The translations under genes and the position numbers were made by a program. Shown here piece after piece: positions 1 to 8,802 of a stretch of DNA of 64,000 nt. The notes beneath the pieces were generated by a model. It was not told the DNA's origin. It did no database searches and saw only the letters and a program-made list of their open reading frames with translations. The first letter of the stretch is position 1. Every line of letters starts with the position of its first letter. The DNA comes from Pontibacter actiniarum (lineage in GTDB: Bacteria > Bacteroidota > Bacteroidia > Cytophagales > Hymenobacteraceae): positions 3,162,001 to 3,226,000 of the forward strand of contig NZ_CP021235.1 of the NCBI RefSeq assembly GCF_003585765.1, in the 5' to 3' direction.

Positions 1-391
1 CCGGGCTGTACAGGAAAACGATGAAGTGGCACACGCTAACCTTCCTGCTCTTTCTCTGCCGCCGCAACTGCTTTGCTTAGAGTTTGTGGGGGAAAACCGG
101 CAGTGGCTGCATGAAAAGAGCGCTGCGCCAGCAGCAACGGTTTACCTGTTGCTGAAAAGGCAGAAGCCAAGTCCCTCACGCCAAACACCGCTCGTGGGCA
201 ATGCAACGCCGGCAGTAAGACTGGGGAAGCTTATACTTTGATCAACCTCTGAACGATGAAGGCTAGAACCTGCAACTGTCATGGGCTTTGAGAAAGAAGT
301 ATCAGCACCATCACAACCTATAGAGTAAAAAAAGAGCTTTTGGCACTGCAAAGGAACACCGAAAGCCCTCACATCATTCAATGCAAAGAAA
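1..391. other. Gene-free start of window
   Basis: I see no convincing gene here. Two short overlapping open frames exist on opposite strands, but neither has a recognisable domain, signal peptide or convincing start context. One copy of the abundant heptamer TATACTT lies at 232-238. The stretch may be the region downstream of the ABC transporter gene that ends at 392; no clear intrinsic terminator is visible. Confidence 0.5.
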
Positions 392-1087
392 CTACACCGT
401 GAAGTATGTCTCCAGCTCTTTAAGCGTGTTTTCGTTTGTCTGCATGTCCTGCACCAGCTGCCCTTTCTCCAGGATCACAATGCGCTCGCATACTTCTATC
501 ACATGGCTCAGGTCGTGGCTGGAGATCAGCATGGTCATGCGCTTCTGCTCACGCAGGGTTCGCAGCAGGTTCTTGAGTCGGATCTGAGAACTGGGGTCGA
601 GGTTGGCGAAAGGCTCATCCAGGATCAGCAACTCCGGATTAGAGAGCGCGGCAGCGGCAATACCTATTTTCTTCTGGTTACCTTTCGAGAAATCACGGAT
701 GTACTTGCGCTGGTGCAGGATCTCTTCGTTAAACAGGTCCATGAACGGCAGCAGGCGCTCGGTAATGTCGCCATCCGAGAGGCCGTGCAGGTCGCCGATA
801 AACTTGAAGTACTCCTCCGCCGTCAGGTAGTCGATCAGGAAGCCCTCGTCCAGGTGAGAGCCGGTGTACTCCTTCCACTCCTCCGACTTAGCCACGTTTA
901 TGCCTTTGGAGTAAACTTCGCCTTTGCTCGGCCGGATCAGGTCCAGCACCATCCGGAACAGCGTGGTTTTGCCGGCCCCGTTGTTACCGACCAACCCAAC
1001 CGCCTCTCCAGCGGCAACGCTTAGCTCCGGTATGTTTACAACCACCTTGCCGCTGTATATTTTCTCAATGCTTTTTACCTCTATCAT
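392..1087 (-). CDS. ABC transporter ATP-binding protein
   Basis: This is the ATPase subunit of an ABC transporter, acting on the cytoplasmic face of the inner membrane to power an integral membrane partner. All core motifs are visible in the 231 residues: Walker A GNNGAGKT at 34-41, signature-like FSKGNQKK at 133-140, Walker B LLILDEP at 153-159 and the switch histidine H191. Length is that of a single nucleotide-binding domain. The gene directly upstream on the same strand (ending at 1147, 59 bp away) encodes a multi-spanning DUF5687 protein, its likely permease; this pairing is common in Bacteroidota and usually read as an exporter. The substrate cannot be told from sequence. Start is the ATG at 1087. 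Confidence 0.93.
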   Translation of the reverse strand: MIEVKSIEKIYSGKVVVNIPELSVAAGEAVGLVGNNGAGKTTLFRMVLDLIRPSKGEVYSKGINVAKSEEWKEYTGSHLDEGFLIDYLTAEEYFKFIGDLHGLSDGDITERLLPFMDLFNEEILHQRKYIRDFSKGNQKKIGIAAAALSNPELLILDEPFANLDPSSQIRLKNLLRTLREQKRMTMLISSHDLSHVIEVCERIVILEKGQLVQDMQTNENTLKELETYFTV

Positions 1088-1146
1088 GTGCTGGGGGAGT
1101 TATCTTATCAAGGATGTTTTTAAAGTCTTATACTTTGTCGCTCTGC

Positions 1147-2622
1147 CTAGTCCTGCCGAAAGCCGGAGGCCAGTTTATACTTATGCTTCAGGAACCAGTT
1201 CGCCGTCCAGTGCAGCATTTGCTTCTGAAAGGCAAAGCCAGCCAGCCCTAGTAGCCCGATGGCAACAACACCCAGGTCGGGCACGCCCATAAACTTAAAG
1301 GGCAGGTAGATGAGGACAGGCAGGAGCATCATCGGCAGCATCATCACAAAGCGGGAGGCGCCTACGCCCTGCCAGCTAAAGGCGGAGCCCTTGCTCAGGT
1401 CCAGGCGGTTGGTGTTGTACACGGAAAAGAAGAAAATGATGAACGTGTTCACGCCGATGTTAAAAAGCAGGGCGGCTGTATTGACAAGTATAATTTTATA
1501 CCCGAAAAAGCCGTAAGGCAGCGTGAGCAGGTAAGCTAGCGTAACCACGGACACAAAAATCCACAGCTTGGCCGCATAGAACTGGTAGGGCGAAATACGC
1601 CGGGTAAGGATGGCGTCGAAGTGGCCACTCTGCCAGCTGGGCACAAACTGGCCGTAGTTGAACATCGGCATGCCCGTAATTATGATGCCCACGAAAATCA
1701 GCACCACAAAGCTGTCCAGGTAGCTCTCGTTCCGGTAGAAGATCAGCCCGTAGAACAGGAAAAACAACGACATGGTCAGGAGCGACTTAGAGCGTTTGTG
1801 CCGCCAGATAAGCTTTATTTCCAGCTCTATCAGCTTGCCTATCTCCCCGAACCGTCTCAGGAAGGCGATGCCCTTACCTTCTGCCCTCGTTGTTTTGCGA
1901 ATGGCCAGCTCCTCCGGGTAGGTATGGTTTTTCAGGTACTGAAAGTTAAGCGCGTACGCAGCCGCCACCAGCAGCACCGGCACTACCGCCAGCCACGGCC
2001 GCTCCAGCACTGCCCCGAAAACAGCCCTCGACACAGCAAGCAGCGAGAACGCACCTACATAGTCCAACACCATCAGCCCGGCCACCGCAAGGCCAAACAG
2101 CAGGGTTAGCAACGGTTTTACACTTAGCTGCCGCTTAAAGTAAATCAGCACGAAGTTGTTGAAGAACGTGAGCATGAGGAAGGCGAAAAGCCACGCCAGC
2201 GCTGCGCCTGCCCCATAGGCTGGCACCACCGTAGCGTACATAAACGGCACCAGAATCAGCAGGAAGATAAGGTTGAACATGCTCGGCAGCGACTTGAGCA
2301 GCACGAAATGCACCAGCTTGCCCTTCCGGACGGGCAGGTGCAGGTAAGGCTGCACCGCCAGCACAGGCAGCTCCTGTAGCACAAAGCGCAGAAACAGGTC
2401 GATCAGGAAGTAGAACAGCAGCATCCCGTTGAACACATCGACCGGGTTCTGCCCCGGGAACAGCTCAGCCAGCAGCACAGGCATGCCGATACCGATTATC
2501 AGAAAAATCGCCCCGAAGTAAAGAATCAGCAGCCCCAGAATTATATTCAGCGCCAGGCTCTTCTGGAAAACGGAGGAACGGTAATAGGCCTTCCACTGGT
2601 GAGAGAGCAACGTTGTGATCAT
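1147..2622 (-). CDS. DUF5687 family membrane protein, ABC permease partner
   Basis: A 491-residue polytopic membrane protein with many hydrophobic segments spread over its length and a positively charged linker near the middle, matching my recognition of DUF5687. I chose the ATG at 2622, giving the N-terminus MITTLLSHQWKAYYRSS that is typical of the family; the frame stays open upstream but that extension is basic, non-conserved-looking and contains only weak starts. It is followed after 59 bp by an ABC ATPase gene, so it is inferred to be the membrane-spanning half of that transporter. A 9-bp inverted repeat flanks the start codon (see separate entry). Substrate unknown. Confidence 0.85.
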   Translation of the reverse strand: MITTLLSHQWKAYYRSSVFQKSLALNIILGLLILYFGAIFLIIGIGMPVLLAELFPGQNPVDVFNGMLLFYFLIDLFLRFVLQELPVLAVQPYLHLPVRKGKLVHFVLLKSLPSMFNLIFLLILVPFMYATVVPAYGAGAALAWLFAFLMLTFFNNFVLIYFKRQLSVKPLLTLLFGLAVAGLMVLDYVGAFSLLAVSRAVFGAVLERPWLAVVPVLLVAAAYALNFQYLKNHTYPEELAIRKTTRAEGKGIAFLRRFGEIGKLIELEIKLIWRHKRSKSLLTMSLFFLFYGLIFYRNESYLDSFVVLIFVGIIITGMPMFNYGQFVPSWQSGHFDAILTRRISPYQFYAAKLWIFVSVVTLAYLLTLPYGFFGYKIILVNTAALLFNIGVNTFIIFFFSVYNTNRLDLSKGSAFSWQGVGASRFVMMLPMMLLPVLIYLPFKFMGVPDLGVVAIGLLGLAGFAFQKQMLHWTANWFLKHKYKLASGFRQD

Positions 2623-2663
2623 ATATTGCGGTGAGATAGTATATACTTTTCTAAATATGATCA
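2616..2663. promoter_or_regulatory. Inverted repeat around the DUF5687 start codon
   Basis: TGATCATAT at 2616-2624 is repeated in inverted form as ATATGATCA at 2655-2663, with 30 bp between. The left arm contains the start codon of the minus-strand gene at 2622. The arms could form a hairpin that hides the start, or be a regulator site. Both are inference; the repeat itself is seen. Confidence 0.4.
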
Positions 2664-2819
2664 TAAAGGCGTTGAAACCCAAGCGCCATCTTCGCTCTTT
2701 AGACCAACCGGGGGAAAGTTTATACTTACCTGCAGGAACTCCCGACAAAGCCCTAACAGAGGGCCGCCAGAAAGGCAGGGCCAACAGACGGAGTGCCTGC
2801 AAGAGCAAACACGTTGCTT

Positions 2820-3110
2820 TTATACTTCTTCCGAAGCCAGATGGAGGTCCGGGGAAAAATAAATTGTGTGGGTGCCAGACAGGGGCGTTTCCATGGCAGC
2901 CGTCAGCTGCTCAAAAGCCAGCTGCATTGGCAGCAGCTCCTTATAAATAAAAAGATAGAAGTGTTCTGAGTCGCCCTTTTTCACGAATACATAGAGGTTA
3001 AACACCTCGGTATCAAAAAAGCTTAACTGGTGGGTTTTGAGGTACAGGATGTCCTTTACCTGGATCTGTGTGTTGGAGGAGCCCTCCGGCCCTTGAATAT
3101 GCGTTATCAT
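2820..3110 (-). CDS. Small uncharacterised protein
   Basis: A 96-residue protein that I do not recognise. It has no signal peptide or membrane segment; the middle is rich in aromatic and charged residues (around LYVFVKKGDSEHFYLFIY) and it looks like a small soluble alpha/beta protein. Start is the ATG at 3110. It lies alone between yidD and the DUF5687 gene, all on the minus strand, with about 197 bp to the latter. Codon use resembles the neighbours, so I think it is real, but it could be lineage-restricted. Confidence 0.6.
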   Translation of the reverse strand: MITHIQGPEGSSNTQIQVKDILYLKTHQLSFFDTEVFNLYVFVKKGDSEHFYLFIYKELLPMQLAFEQLTAAMETPLSGTHTIYFSPDLHLASEEV

Positions 3111-3287
3111 GTTTGCCTACATTTATTGTTAAAAAAACACAGGCGGCTACATCTAAAAAATGTAGATATGCAGTTTAAGAAATATTATCGTAAAGTATCA
3201 CTTACCAACAGCTTTTATTTAGAAATGCGCGGCACCCGTCCCCAACCAGCTATCATGTTAAATCATAAATCACAGCACCTTACGGGC

Positions 3288-3509
3288 TTACTTCACCGGG
3301 TCATAGCCGTTCCCGCCCCAGGGGTGGCAGCGGCCAATGCGCTTCATCGCCATCCAGCCTCCCTTAAACGGGCCGTACTTGTTTACGGCGTCCACAGCGT
3401 ACTGCGAGCAGGTGGGGGTATAGCGGCAGGCGGCAGGCGTCATCGGCGATATCATGTTCCGGTACACCCACACCAGCCCGAGCACAAACTTCTTCAGAAT
3501 CCAAGTCAT
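3288..3509 (-). CDS. yidD: Membrane protein insertion efficiency factor YidD
   Basis: YidD is a small peripheral inner-membrane protein that helps the YidC insertase place proteins in the membrane. The 73-residue product has the family hallmarks: an amphipathic, hydrophobic N-terminus followed by the cysteine-containing core CRYTPTCSQYA, then GGWMAMKRIGRCHPWG and GYDPV at the C-terminus. I chose the ATG at 3509 (MTWILKK) because it gives the normal family length; an ATG 27 bp upstream is also in frame. In many bacteria yidD sits with rnpA and yidC; here it stands alone, divergent from the S46 peptidase gene. Confidence 0.93.
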   Translation of the reverse strand: MTWILKKFVLGLVWVYRNMISPMTPAACRYTPTCSQYAVDAVNKYGPFKGGWMAMKRIGRCHPWGGNGYDPVK

Positions 3510-3553
3510 GGTTTGGTTTTTGCAACAAATGAGCAAAAGGCGGCAATATTTGC

Positions 3554-3561
3554 TAAATTTG
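3554..3561 (+). promoter_or_regulatory. Candidate -7 element for the S46 peptidase gene
   Basis: TAAATTTG matches the Bacteroidota -7 consensus TAnnTTTG exactly and lies about 30 bp before the ATG at 3592. I could not find a well-spaced TTG at -33, so only half of the promoter is supported. Confidence 0.45.
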
Positions 3562-3591
3562 CCACTGTTTAACTAATCTAAACAAATTTCC

Positions 3592-5916
3592 ATGTTAAAA
3601 AGAATCCTTTCACTCTTACTTTTAGTCTCGCTGAGCGTGCCGTTTGCGGCCAAGGCAGACGAGGGTATGTGGCTGCCGATGCTCATCAAGCGTCTGAATT
3701 ACACAGACATGCAGAAGCAAGGCCTGCAGCTGACTGCCGAAGAAATCTACTCTGTGAACAACTCCAGCCTGAAAGACGCCATCGTGCAGTTCGGCGGCTT
3801 CTGTACTGGTGAGTTCATCTCTCCTGAAGGCTTGCTGCTGACCAACCACCACTGCGGTTACGGCGCTATCCAGTCGCACTCTACCACGGAGCACGATTAC
3901 CTGACGGATGGTTTCTGGGCTACTTCTAAAGACCAGGAGCTTCCGAACGAAGGCCTTTTTGTGGACATCCTGCACCACATGGACGATGTGACAGGCAAAG
4001 TACTGGAAGGCATCGACAACAACACTCCGGAAGAGCAGCGTGCCCAGCTGATTGCACAGCGCACGCAGGCTTTGGCCAAAGAAGCCTCTGAAAACGGCAA
4101 GTACGTAACGTATGTGCGCGATTTCTTCAACGGCAACGAGTTTTACCTGTTCGTGTACAACCGCTACAACGACGTACGCCTGGTAGGTACTCCTCCGTCT
4201 TCTATCGGTAAGTTTGGTGGCGACACCGACAACTGGATGTGGCCACGCCACACCGGCGACTTCTCTATGTTCCGTGTATACATGGCACCGGATGGCTCAC
4301 CGGCCACCTACAGCAAAGAGAACGTACCTTACAAGCCTGCGCACCACCTGCCCATCAACATCGGCGACAAAGAGCCGGGCGATTTCTCGATGGTGTTCGG
4401 TTTCCCGGGCCGCACAAAGCGTTTCATGACGTCGCACGGCCTGAAGCTGGAGGTAAACCAACTGAACAAATCACGCATCAAACTGCGTAACGACAAGCTG
4501 AACCTGTGGAAAGAAGAAATGGACAAAGATGCGGCTACCCGCATTAAGTATGCTTCTAAGTATGCGTCTACTTCTAACTACTACAAGTACTCTATCGGCC
4601 AGAACGAAGGCATCAAGCGCATGCGCACCATCGAAGGCAAGCTGGTAGACGAGGATAAATTCCAGAACTGGGCTAACGCCGATGCTTCCCGCAAAGCAAC
4701 CTACGGCAACGTACTAAGCGACATTGCAGATGCTTACGCGACAATCGAGAAGTATAACCTGGGCTCCGTGTACCTGAACGAGGCTGTGTTGGGCACAGAG
4801 TCACTGCTGATGGCTTACCGCATGGCACCGCTTTACAACGCCCTGAAAGCAGGAAACAAGGAAGCGGCCCAAAAGGCTGCCCAAGACCTGAAGCCGCGCG
4901 TGGATGCTTTCTTCAAGGACTACTACAAGCCGGCCGACAAGAAAGTGTTCGCCGCCCTGATGAAGTACTACTACGAGGACATCGCCAAAGACCAGCAGCC
5001 AGAGTACTTCAAAAACCTGGTGAAGAAGTATAACGGCAACTTCAACAAGCTTGCTGATTACGTGTACAGCAACTCTGTGGTAGTAGACGAGCAGAAGCTC
5101 AACAACTTCCTGGCTAACCCTTCGCAGAAGGCGCTGGAGAACGATCCGGCCTTCCAGATCGTGAACGCTATCATCGAGAACTACAGAAACAACATTGCGC
5201 CTAAAGTGGCTGAGAGCAACGCCAAGCTGGACAAGGCGAACCGCCTGTACGTGGCTGGCCTGCGCCTGATGAACCCGGACAAGGTATACTACCCGGATGC
5301 TAACTCTACTATCCGCCTGAGCTACGGTGCTGTAAAGGACTATAGCCCACAGGATGGCGTGCTGTACAACTACTACACAACGCTGGATGGTGTGATGTCG
5401 AAAGAAGACCCGAACAACGAAGAGTTCGTGGTTCCGGCTAAACTGAAGCAACTGTACCAGGCCAAAGACTACGGCCGCTATGCCAACTCTAAAGGCGAGC
5501 TGGTAACCGACTTCATCACCAACAACGACATTACGGGCGGTAACTCAGGTTCTCCGGTAATCAACGGCAAAGGTGAGCTGATCGGCCTGGCCTTCGACGG
5601 CAACTGGGAAGCCATGACAGGTGACCTGGTGTACGACCCGGACTACAAGCGTTGCATCAACATGGACTCTCGTTACCTGCTGTTCCTGATCGATAAATTC
5701 GCAGGCGCACAGAACCTGATCAACGAGATGACGATAGTAGACAGCAACAGCCCAGGTGCCGGCGACGCAGCCAAAGCCGAAGCGAAGACGCCACAGGCAG
5801 AACTGCTGAACGCCGTTGTAAACGAAGCACAGCAAAACCTGCAAAACGGTAAAGAAGAGTTTAAGATTGAGAAAAAGAAAGGCGACGTGAAGGTAAAACT
5901 TCAGATCAAAGACTAA
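3592..5916 (+). CDS. S46 family dipeptidyl-peptidase, DPP7-like
   Basis: A secreted serine dipeptidyl-peptidase of family S46, which removes dipeptides from the N-terminus of oligopeptides in the periplasm of Bacteroidota for amino-acid uptake. The 774-residue protein begins with a signal peptide ending near AAKADEG. The trypsin-like triad can be placed: His87 in TNHHCGYG, Asp223 in RHTGDFSMF, and Ser652 in GGNSGSPV. The residue 18 positions after the serine is Gly670 (GLAFDGNWEAM); in characterised homologues glycine there goes with DPP7 (hydrophobic P1) and arginine with DPP11 (acidic P1), so DPP7-type specificity is inferred. Codon use is biased and more T-ending than in neighbours, suggesting high expression. 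A strong terminator follows at 5941. Confidence 0.95.
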   Translation: MLKRILSLLLLVSLSVPFAAKADEGMWLPMLIKRLNYTDMQKQGLQLTAEEIYSVNNSSLKDAIVQFGGFCTGEFISPEGLLLTNHHCGYGAIQSHSTTEHDYLTDGFWATSKDQELPNEGLFVDILHHMDDVTGKVLEGIDNNTPEEQRAQLIAQRTQALAKEASENGKYVTYVRDFFNGNEFYLFVYNRYNDVRLVGTPPSSIGKFGGDTDNWMWPRHTGDFSMFRVYMAPDGSPATYSKENVPYKPAHHLPINIGDKEPGDFSMVFGFPGRTKRFMTSHGLKLEVNQLNKSRIKLRNDKLNLWKEEMDKDAATRIKYASKYASTSNYYKYSIGQNEGIKRMRTIEGKLVDEDKFQNWANADASRKATYGNVLSDIADAYATIEKYNLGSVYLNEAVLGTESLLMAYRMAPLYNALKAGNKEAAQKAAQDLKPRVDAFFKDYYKPADKKVFAALMKYYYEDIAKDQQPEYFKNLVKKYNGNFNKLADYVYSNSVVVDEQKLNNFLANPSQKALENDPAFQIVNAIIENYRNNIAPKVAESNAKLDKANRLYVAGLRLMNPDKVYYPDANSTIRLSYGAVKDYSPQDGVLYNYYTTLDGVMSKEDPNNEEFVVPAKLKQLYQAKDYGRYANSKGELVTDFITNNDITGGNSGSPVINGKGELIGLAFDGNWEAMTGDLVYDPDYKRCINMDSRYLLFLIDKFAGAQNLINEMTIVDSNSPGAGDAAKAEAKTPQAELLNAVVNEAQQNLQNGKEEFKIEKKKGDVKVKLQIKD

Positions 5917-5940
5917 GCAGCTGCTTTTCTTTTAAAGTAT

Positions 5941-5980
5941 AAAACCGGCGCTGGGGCTTCCCCAGCGCCGGTTTTGTTTT
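5941..5980 (+). terminator. Strong intrinsic terminator after the S46 peptidase
   Basis: A perfect 16-bp inverted repeat, AAAACCGGCGCTGGGG at 5941-5956 and its complement at 5960-5975, with a 3-base CTT loop and a following T-rich run. It is preceded by a copy of AAGTATA. Confidence 0.9.
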
Positions 5981-6223
5981 ACCCAAACCACACAGCGTGC
6001 GTAACAGCTGCACCTATGCTGTAACACAGGAAAGGCGCGTCGGCATTCTTTACAACCAAAGGAGCTGAAGCCACCCCTCGGGAGGCCCCACCCCTTCCCT
6101 GCTCCCACTTCAGGCATCGCCACATGCACAAGCAGGGCACCTGGCTTCGCTATTATTCTCTCTTACTGGCTTTTCTACAAAATATTGTTTATTCTTGATG
6201 TTCAAACATCACCTTCACTCTGC
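5981..6223. other. Intergenic stretch before the hexosaminidase
   Basis: Apart from the terminator at its left edge I see nothing coding in the 307 bp between the S46 peptidase and the GH20 gene. The last 50 bp are AT-rich and probably hold the GH20 promoter, but no exact TAnnTTTG match was found. Confidence 0.5.
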
Positions 6224-8557
6224 ATGAATCCGAACAGATTTCTAACCTTATTGCTGAGCCTGGCACTGCTGCTAAGCACAGGCTATGTGTTTGCCCAGAA
6301 GCAGGCAGCCATCTCTATCATCCCGAAGCCGCAGCACCTCACGCCTAAGCAGGGCCAGTTTATGCTCGGCGCCGACACAAAGATCTACGTGCCGGCAAAA
6401 AACGGGGAGCTGAAAAGCATCGCCGACAAACTGGCTGAAAGCATAGCCTCTGCCACAGGTGTACAGCCGCAGGTGGTACAGAAGAAAACCCCAGCCAGGG
6501 CAAAGAACATCATTCAGCTCACCCTCACCTCCACACCCGACACGCTGGGCAAAGAGGGCTATACCCTGGAGGTAACACCAGACAGAATCACACTTGCCGC
6601 CAACCAGCCGAACGGCCTGTTTTTGGGGGCGCAAAGTATAAAACAACTGCTGCCGACCCAGCAGGGCAAAGCGCCCGTAGCCATACCCGCGGTGCGTATC
6701 GCCGATAAACCGCGCTTTGAGTGGCGCGGGATGCACCTGGACGTAACCCGCCACTTCTTCCCGGTGGAGTTCGTGAAGCAGTACATCGACTACCTGGCCA
6801 TGCACAAGATGAACACCTTTCACTGGCACCTCACCGACGACCAGGGCTGGCGCATCGAGATCAAGAAGCACCCCAAACTGACGGAGGTGGGCGCGTGGCG
6901 CGACAGCACCCTGATCGGCCACTACTGGGACCTGCCGCAAACCTACGATAACACCCGCCACGGCGGCTACTACACCCAGGAGCAGATCAAAGACGTGGTG
7001 AAGTACGCGCAGGAGCGCTACATCACGGTGGTTCCCGAAATCGAGATGCCGGGCCACGCGCTGGCGGCACTTGCTGCTTACCCGGAGCTTTCCTGCACCG
7101 GCGGCCCGCACCATGTCGAGTCGAAGTGGGGAATTTTTAAGGATGTGTTCTGTGCCGGCAACGAACAGACTTTTACGTTTCTGGAGGATGTGCTGACGGA
7201 GGTGATGGCGCTGTTCCCGAGCAAGTACATCCACCTGGGCGGCGACGAGAGCCCCAAAGACCGCTGGAAAGTGTGCAAGAAGTGCCAGCAGCGCATCGCC
7301 GACGAAGGCCTGCAGGACGAGCACGAACTCCAAAGCTACTTTGTGCAGCGCATGGAGAAGTTTGTAAACGCCAACGGCCGCCAGATCATCGGGTGGGATG
7401 AGATTCTGGAAGGAGGGCTTGCCCCGAACGCTACCGTTATGAGCTGGCGCGGCACCAAAGGCGGCATAGCGGCAGCCAAACAAAAGCATTACGTCGTTAT
7501 GACGCCGGGCACGCACCTGTACTTCGACCACTACCAAGGCGACCGCGACCTGGAGCCGACCACCATTCACGGCTACAGCACGCTCTCCAAAGTATACTCC
7601 TTCGAGCCGACGCCGGCAGAGCTCTCCAAAGAAGAGCAGCAGTATATCCTAGGCGCACAAGCCAACCTCTGGACGGAGTACATTGCAACGGAGGATCATG
7701 TAGAGTACATGGCTATGCCGCGTATGGCAGCCTTATCCGAGGTGCTCTGGACGCAGGCAAGCCAGAAGAACTGGGATGACTTTAAGCAGCGCATGCAGCA
7801 GCAGTACCAGCGTTACGATGCCATGGGCATAAACTACGCCCGCAGTGCCTACCAGGTGCGCCAGCAACTGCAGCTGAGCCCGAACCGCAACATCGCCAAG
7901 GTTACTTTCGACACAGACGCTGCCGGAGCCGACATCTACTACACGCTGGACGGATCAGAGCCAACGGCGAAATCCCGCAAGTACAGCAGCCCCTTTGAGC
8001 TGGACAAAGCAGCTGTTATCAAGGCAGGCTCCTTTGTGGACGGTAAACTGGTTGGCAAAGCGAGCACGCGCGTGTTTGACGCCAGCAAAGCATTGAACAA
8101 GAAAGTAAAGCTTGCCACTGAGCCGCACGCCAGCTTCTCGCCGGGCACTGCTATACTTGTCAACGGCCTCCACGGCACCACCGACCACTATGACGGCCAG
8201 TGGCTCGGTTACCTGAGCAACGACCTGGAAGCGGTGATTGACCTGCAGCAGGTGCAGCCGATCAGCAAAATCAGCAGCTCCTACTTCCAGCACATCGGCT
8301 ACCGCGTTTTCCTGCCGGCCCAGGTAGAGTATGCCGTCTCGGAGGATGGCAAGCACTTTAAAACAGTTAAGGTGATTGATAAGCCAAACCCAGACGGCGA
8401 CGAAACTATAACGAGAAAAGCGGTTGTAGCGGAAATCCCGCAGACGAAGGCGCGTTATGTTAAAGTTACGGCTCGCAACGTGGGCGTCAGCCCGGCGCAG
8501 TATCCATCGGCAGGCCAGAAAACATGGCTGCTGGTAGATGAGCTGAGCGTGGAGTAG
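6224..8557 (+). CDS. Beta-N-acetylhexosaminidase, GH20, with C-terminal accessory domains
   Basis: A secreted exo-hexosaminidase that removes terminal N-acetylglucosamine or N-acetylgalactosamine from chitin fragments, peptidoglycan fragments or glycoproteins. The 777 residues read: signal peptide ending near YVFAQ; an N-terminal GH20b-type domain to about residue 165; the GH20 barrel (FEWRGMHLDVTRHFF onward) with the catalytic pair Asp341-Glu342 in HLGGDESP; a chitobiase-type C-terminal segment (IYYTLDGSEPT); and a final discoidin-like (F5/8 type C) region. The ATG at 6224 gives a clean signal peptide; an upstream in-frame ATG at 6185 does not. Bracketed by terminators on both sides, so it is probably transcribed alone. 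Exact substrate unknown. Confidence 0.95.
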   Translation: MNPNRFLTLLLSLALLLSTGYVFAQKQAAISIIPKPQHLTPKQGQFMLGADTKIYVPAKNGELKSIADKLAESIASATGVQPQVVQKKTPARAKNIIQLTLTSTPDTLGKEGYTLEVTPDRITLAANQPNGLFLGAQSIKQLLPTQQGKAPVAIPAVRIADKPRFEWRGMHLDVTRHFFPVEFVKQYIDYLAMHKMNTFHWHLTDDQGWRIEIKKHPKLTEVGAWRDSTLIGHYWDLPQTYDNTRHGGYYTQEQIKDVVKYAQERYITVVPEIEMPGHALAALAAYPELSCTGGPHHVESKWGIFKDVFCAGNEQTFTFLEDVLTEVMALFPSKYIHLGGDESPKDRWKVCKKCQQRIADEGLQDEHELQSYFVQRMEKFVNANGRQIIGWDEILEGGLAPNATVMSWRGTKGGIAAAKQKHYVVMTPGTHLYFDHYQGDRDLEPTTIHGYSTLSKVYSFEPTPAELSKEEQQYILGAQANLWTEYIATEDHVEYMAMPRMAALSEVLWTQASQKNWDDFKQRMQQQYQRYDAMGINYARSAYQVRQQLQLSPNRNIAKVTFDTDAAGADIYYTLDGSEPTAKSRKYSSPFELDKAAVIKAGSFVDGKLVGKASTRVFDASKALNKKVKLATEPHASFSPGTAILVNGLHGTTDHYDGQWLGYLSNDLEAVIDLQQVQPISKISSSYFQHIGYRVFLPAQVEYAVSEDGKHFKTVKVIDKPNPDGDETITRKAVVAEIPQTKARYVKVTARNVGVSPAQYPSAGQKTWLLVDELSVE

Positions 8558-8582
8558 GCTGCATGCCTTATCTTACATGAAA

Positions 8583-8617
8583 ACAAGGGGGCTGTAACCG
8601 TTACAGCCCCCTTGTTT
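8583..8617. terminator. Bidirectional intrinsic terminator
   Basis: AACAAGGGGGCTGTAA at 8583-8598 and its perfect complement at 8602-8617 with a CCG loop; T-runs lie on both sides when read on either strand. It separates the convergent GH20 (+) and DUF4249 (-) genes. Confidence 0.88.
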
Positions 8618-8802
8618 GTTTTTGTTGCTCAACCCTCCCCGGCTTACAGGGCAAAAATGCCATAAGCGCCTCTCTAAAAACGAAAGACCGCTCTAGTGCT
8701 GCCTTGCCAGCGCAAGCCTCTTTTACAGTGGCAGGCGCATGTGCCTGCATAGCCGAAGCCGCCAAGCTTATACTTTGGGGCAGCCTCAGGGGTAACACCA
8801 GG

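Noticed and set aside
26..381. Two short overlapping frames at the window start
   Set aside because: No recognisable domain, no start context, and composition unlike the surrounding genes.
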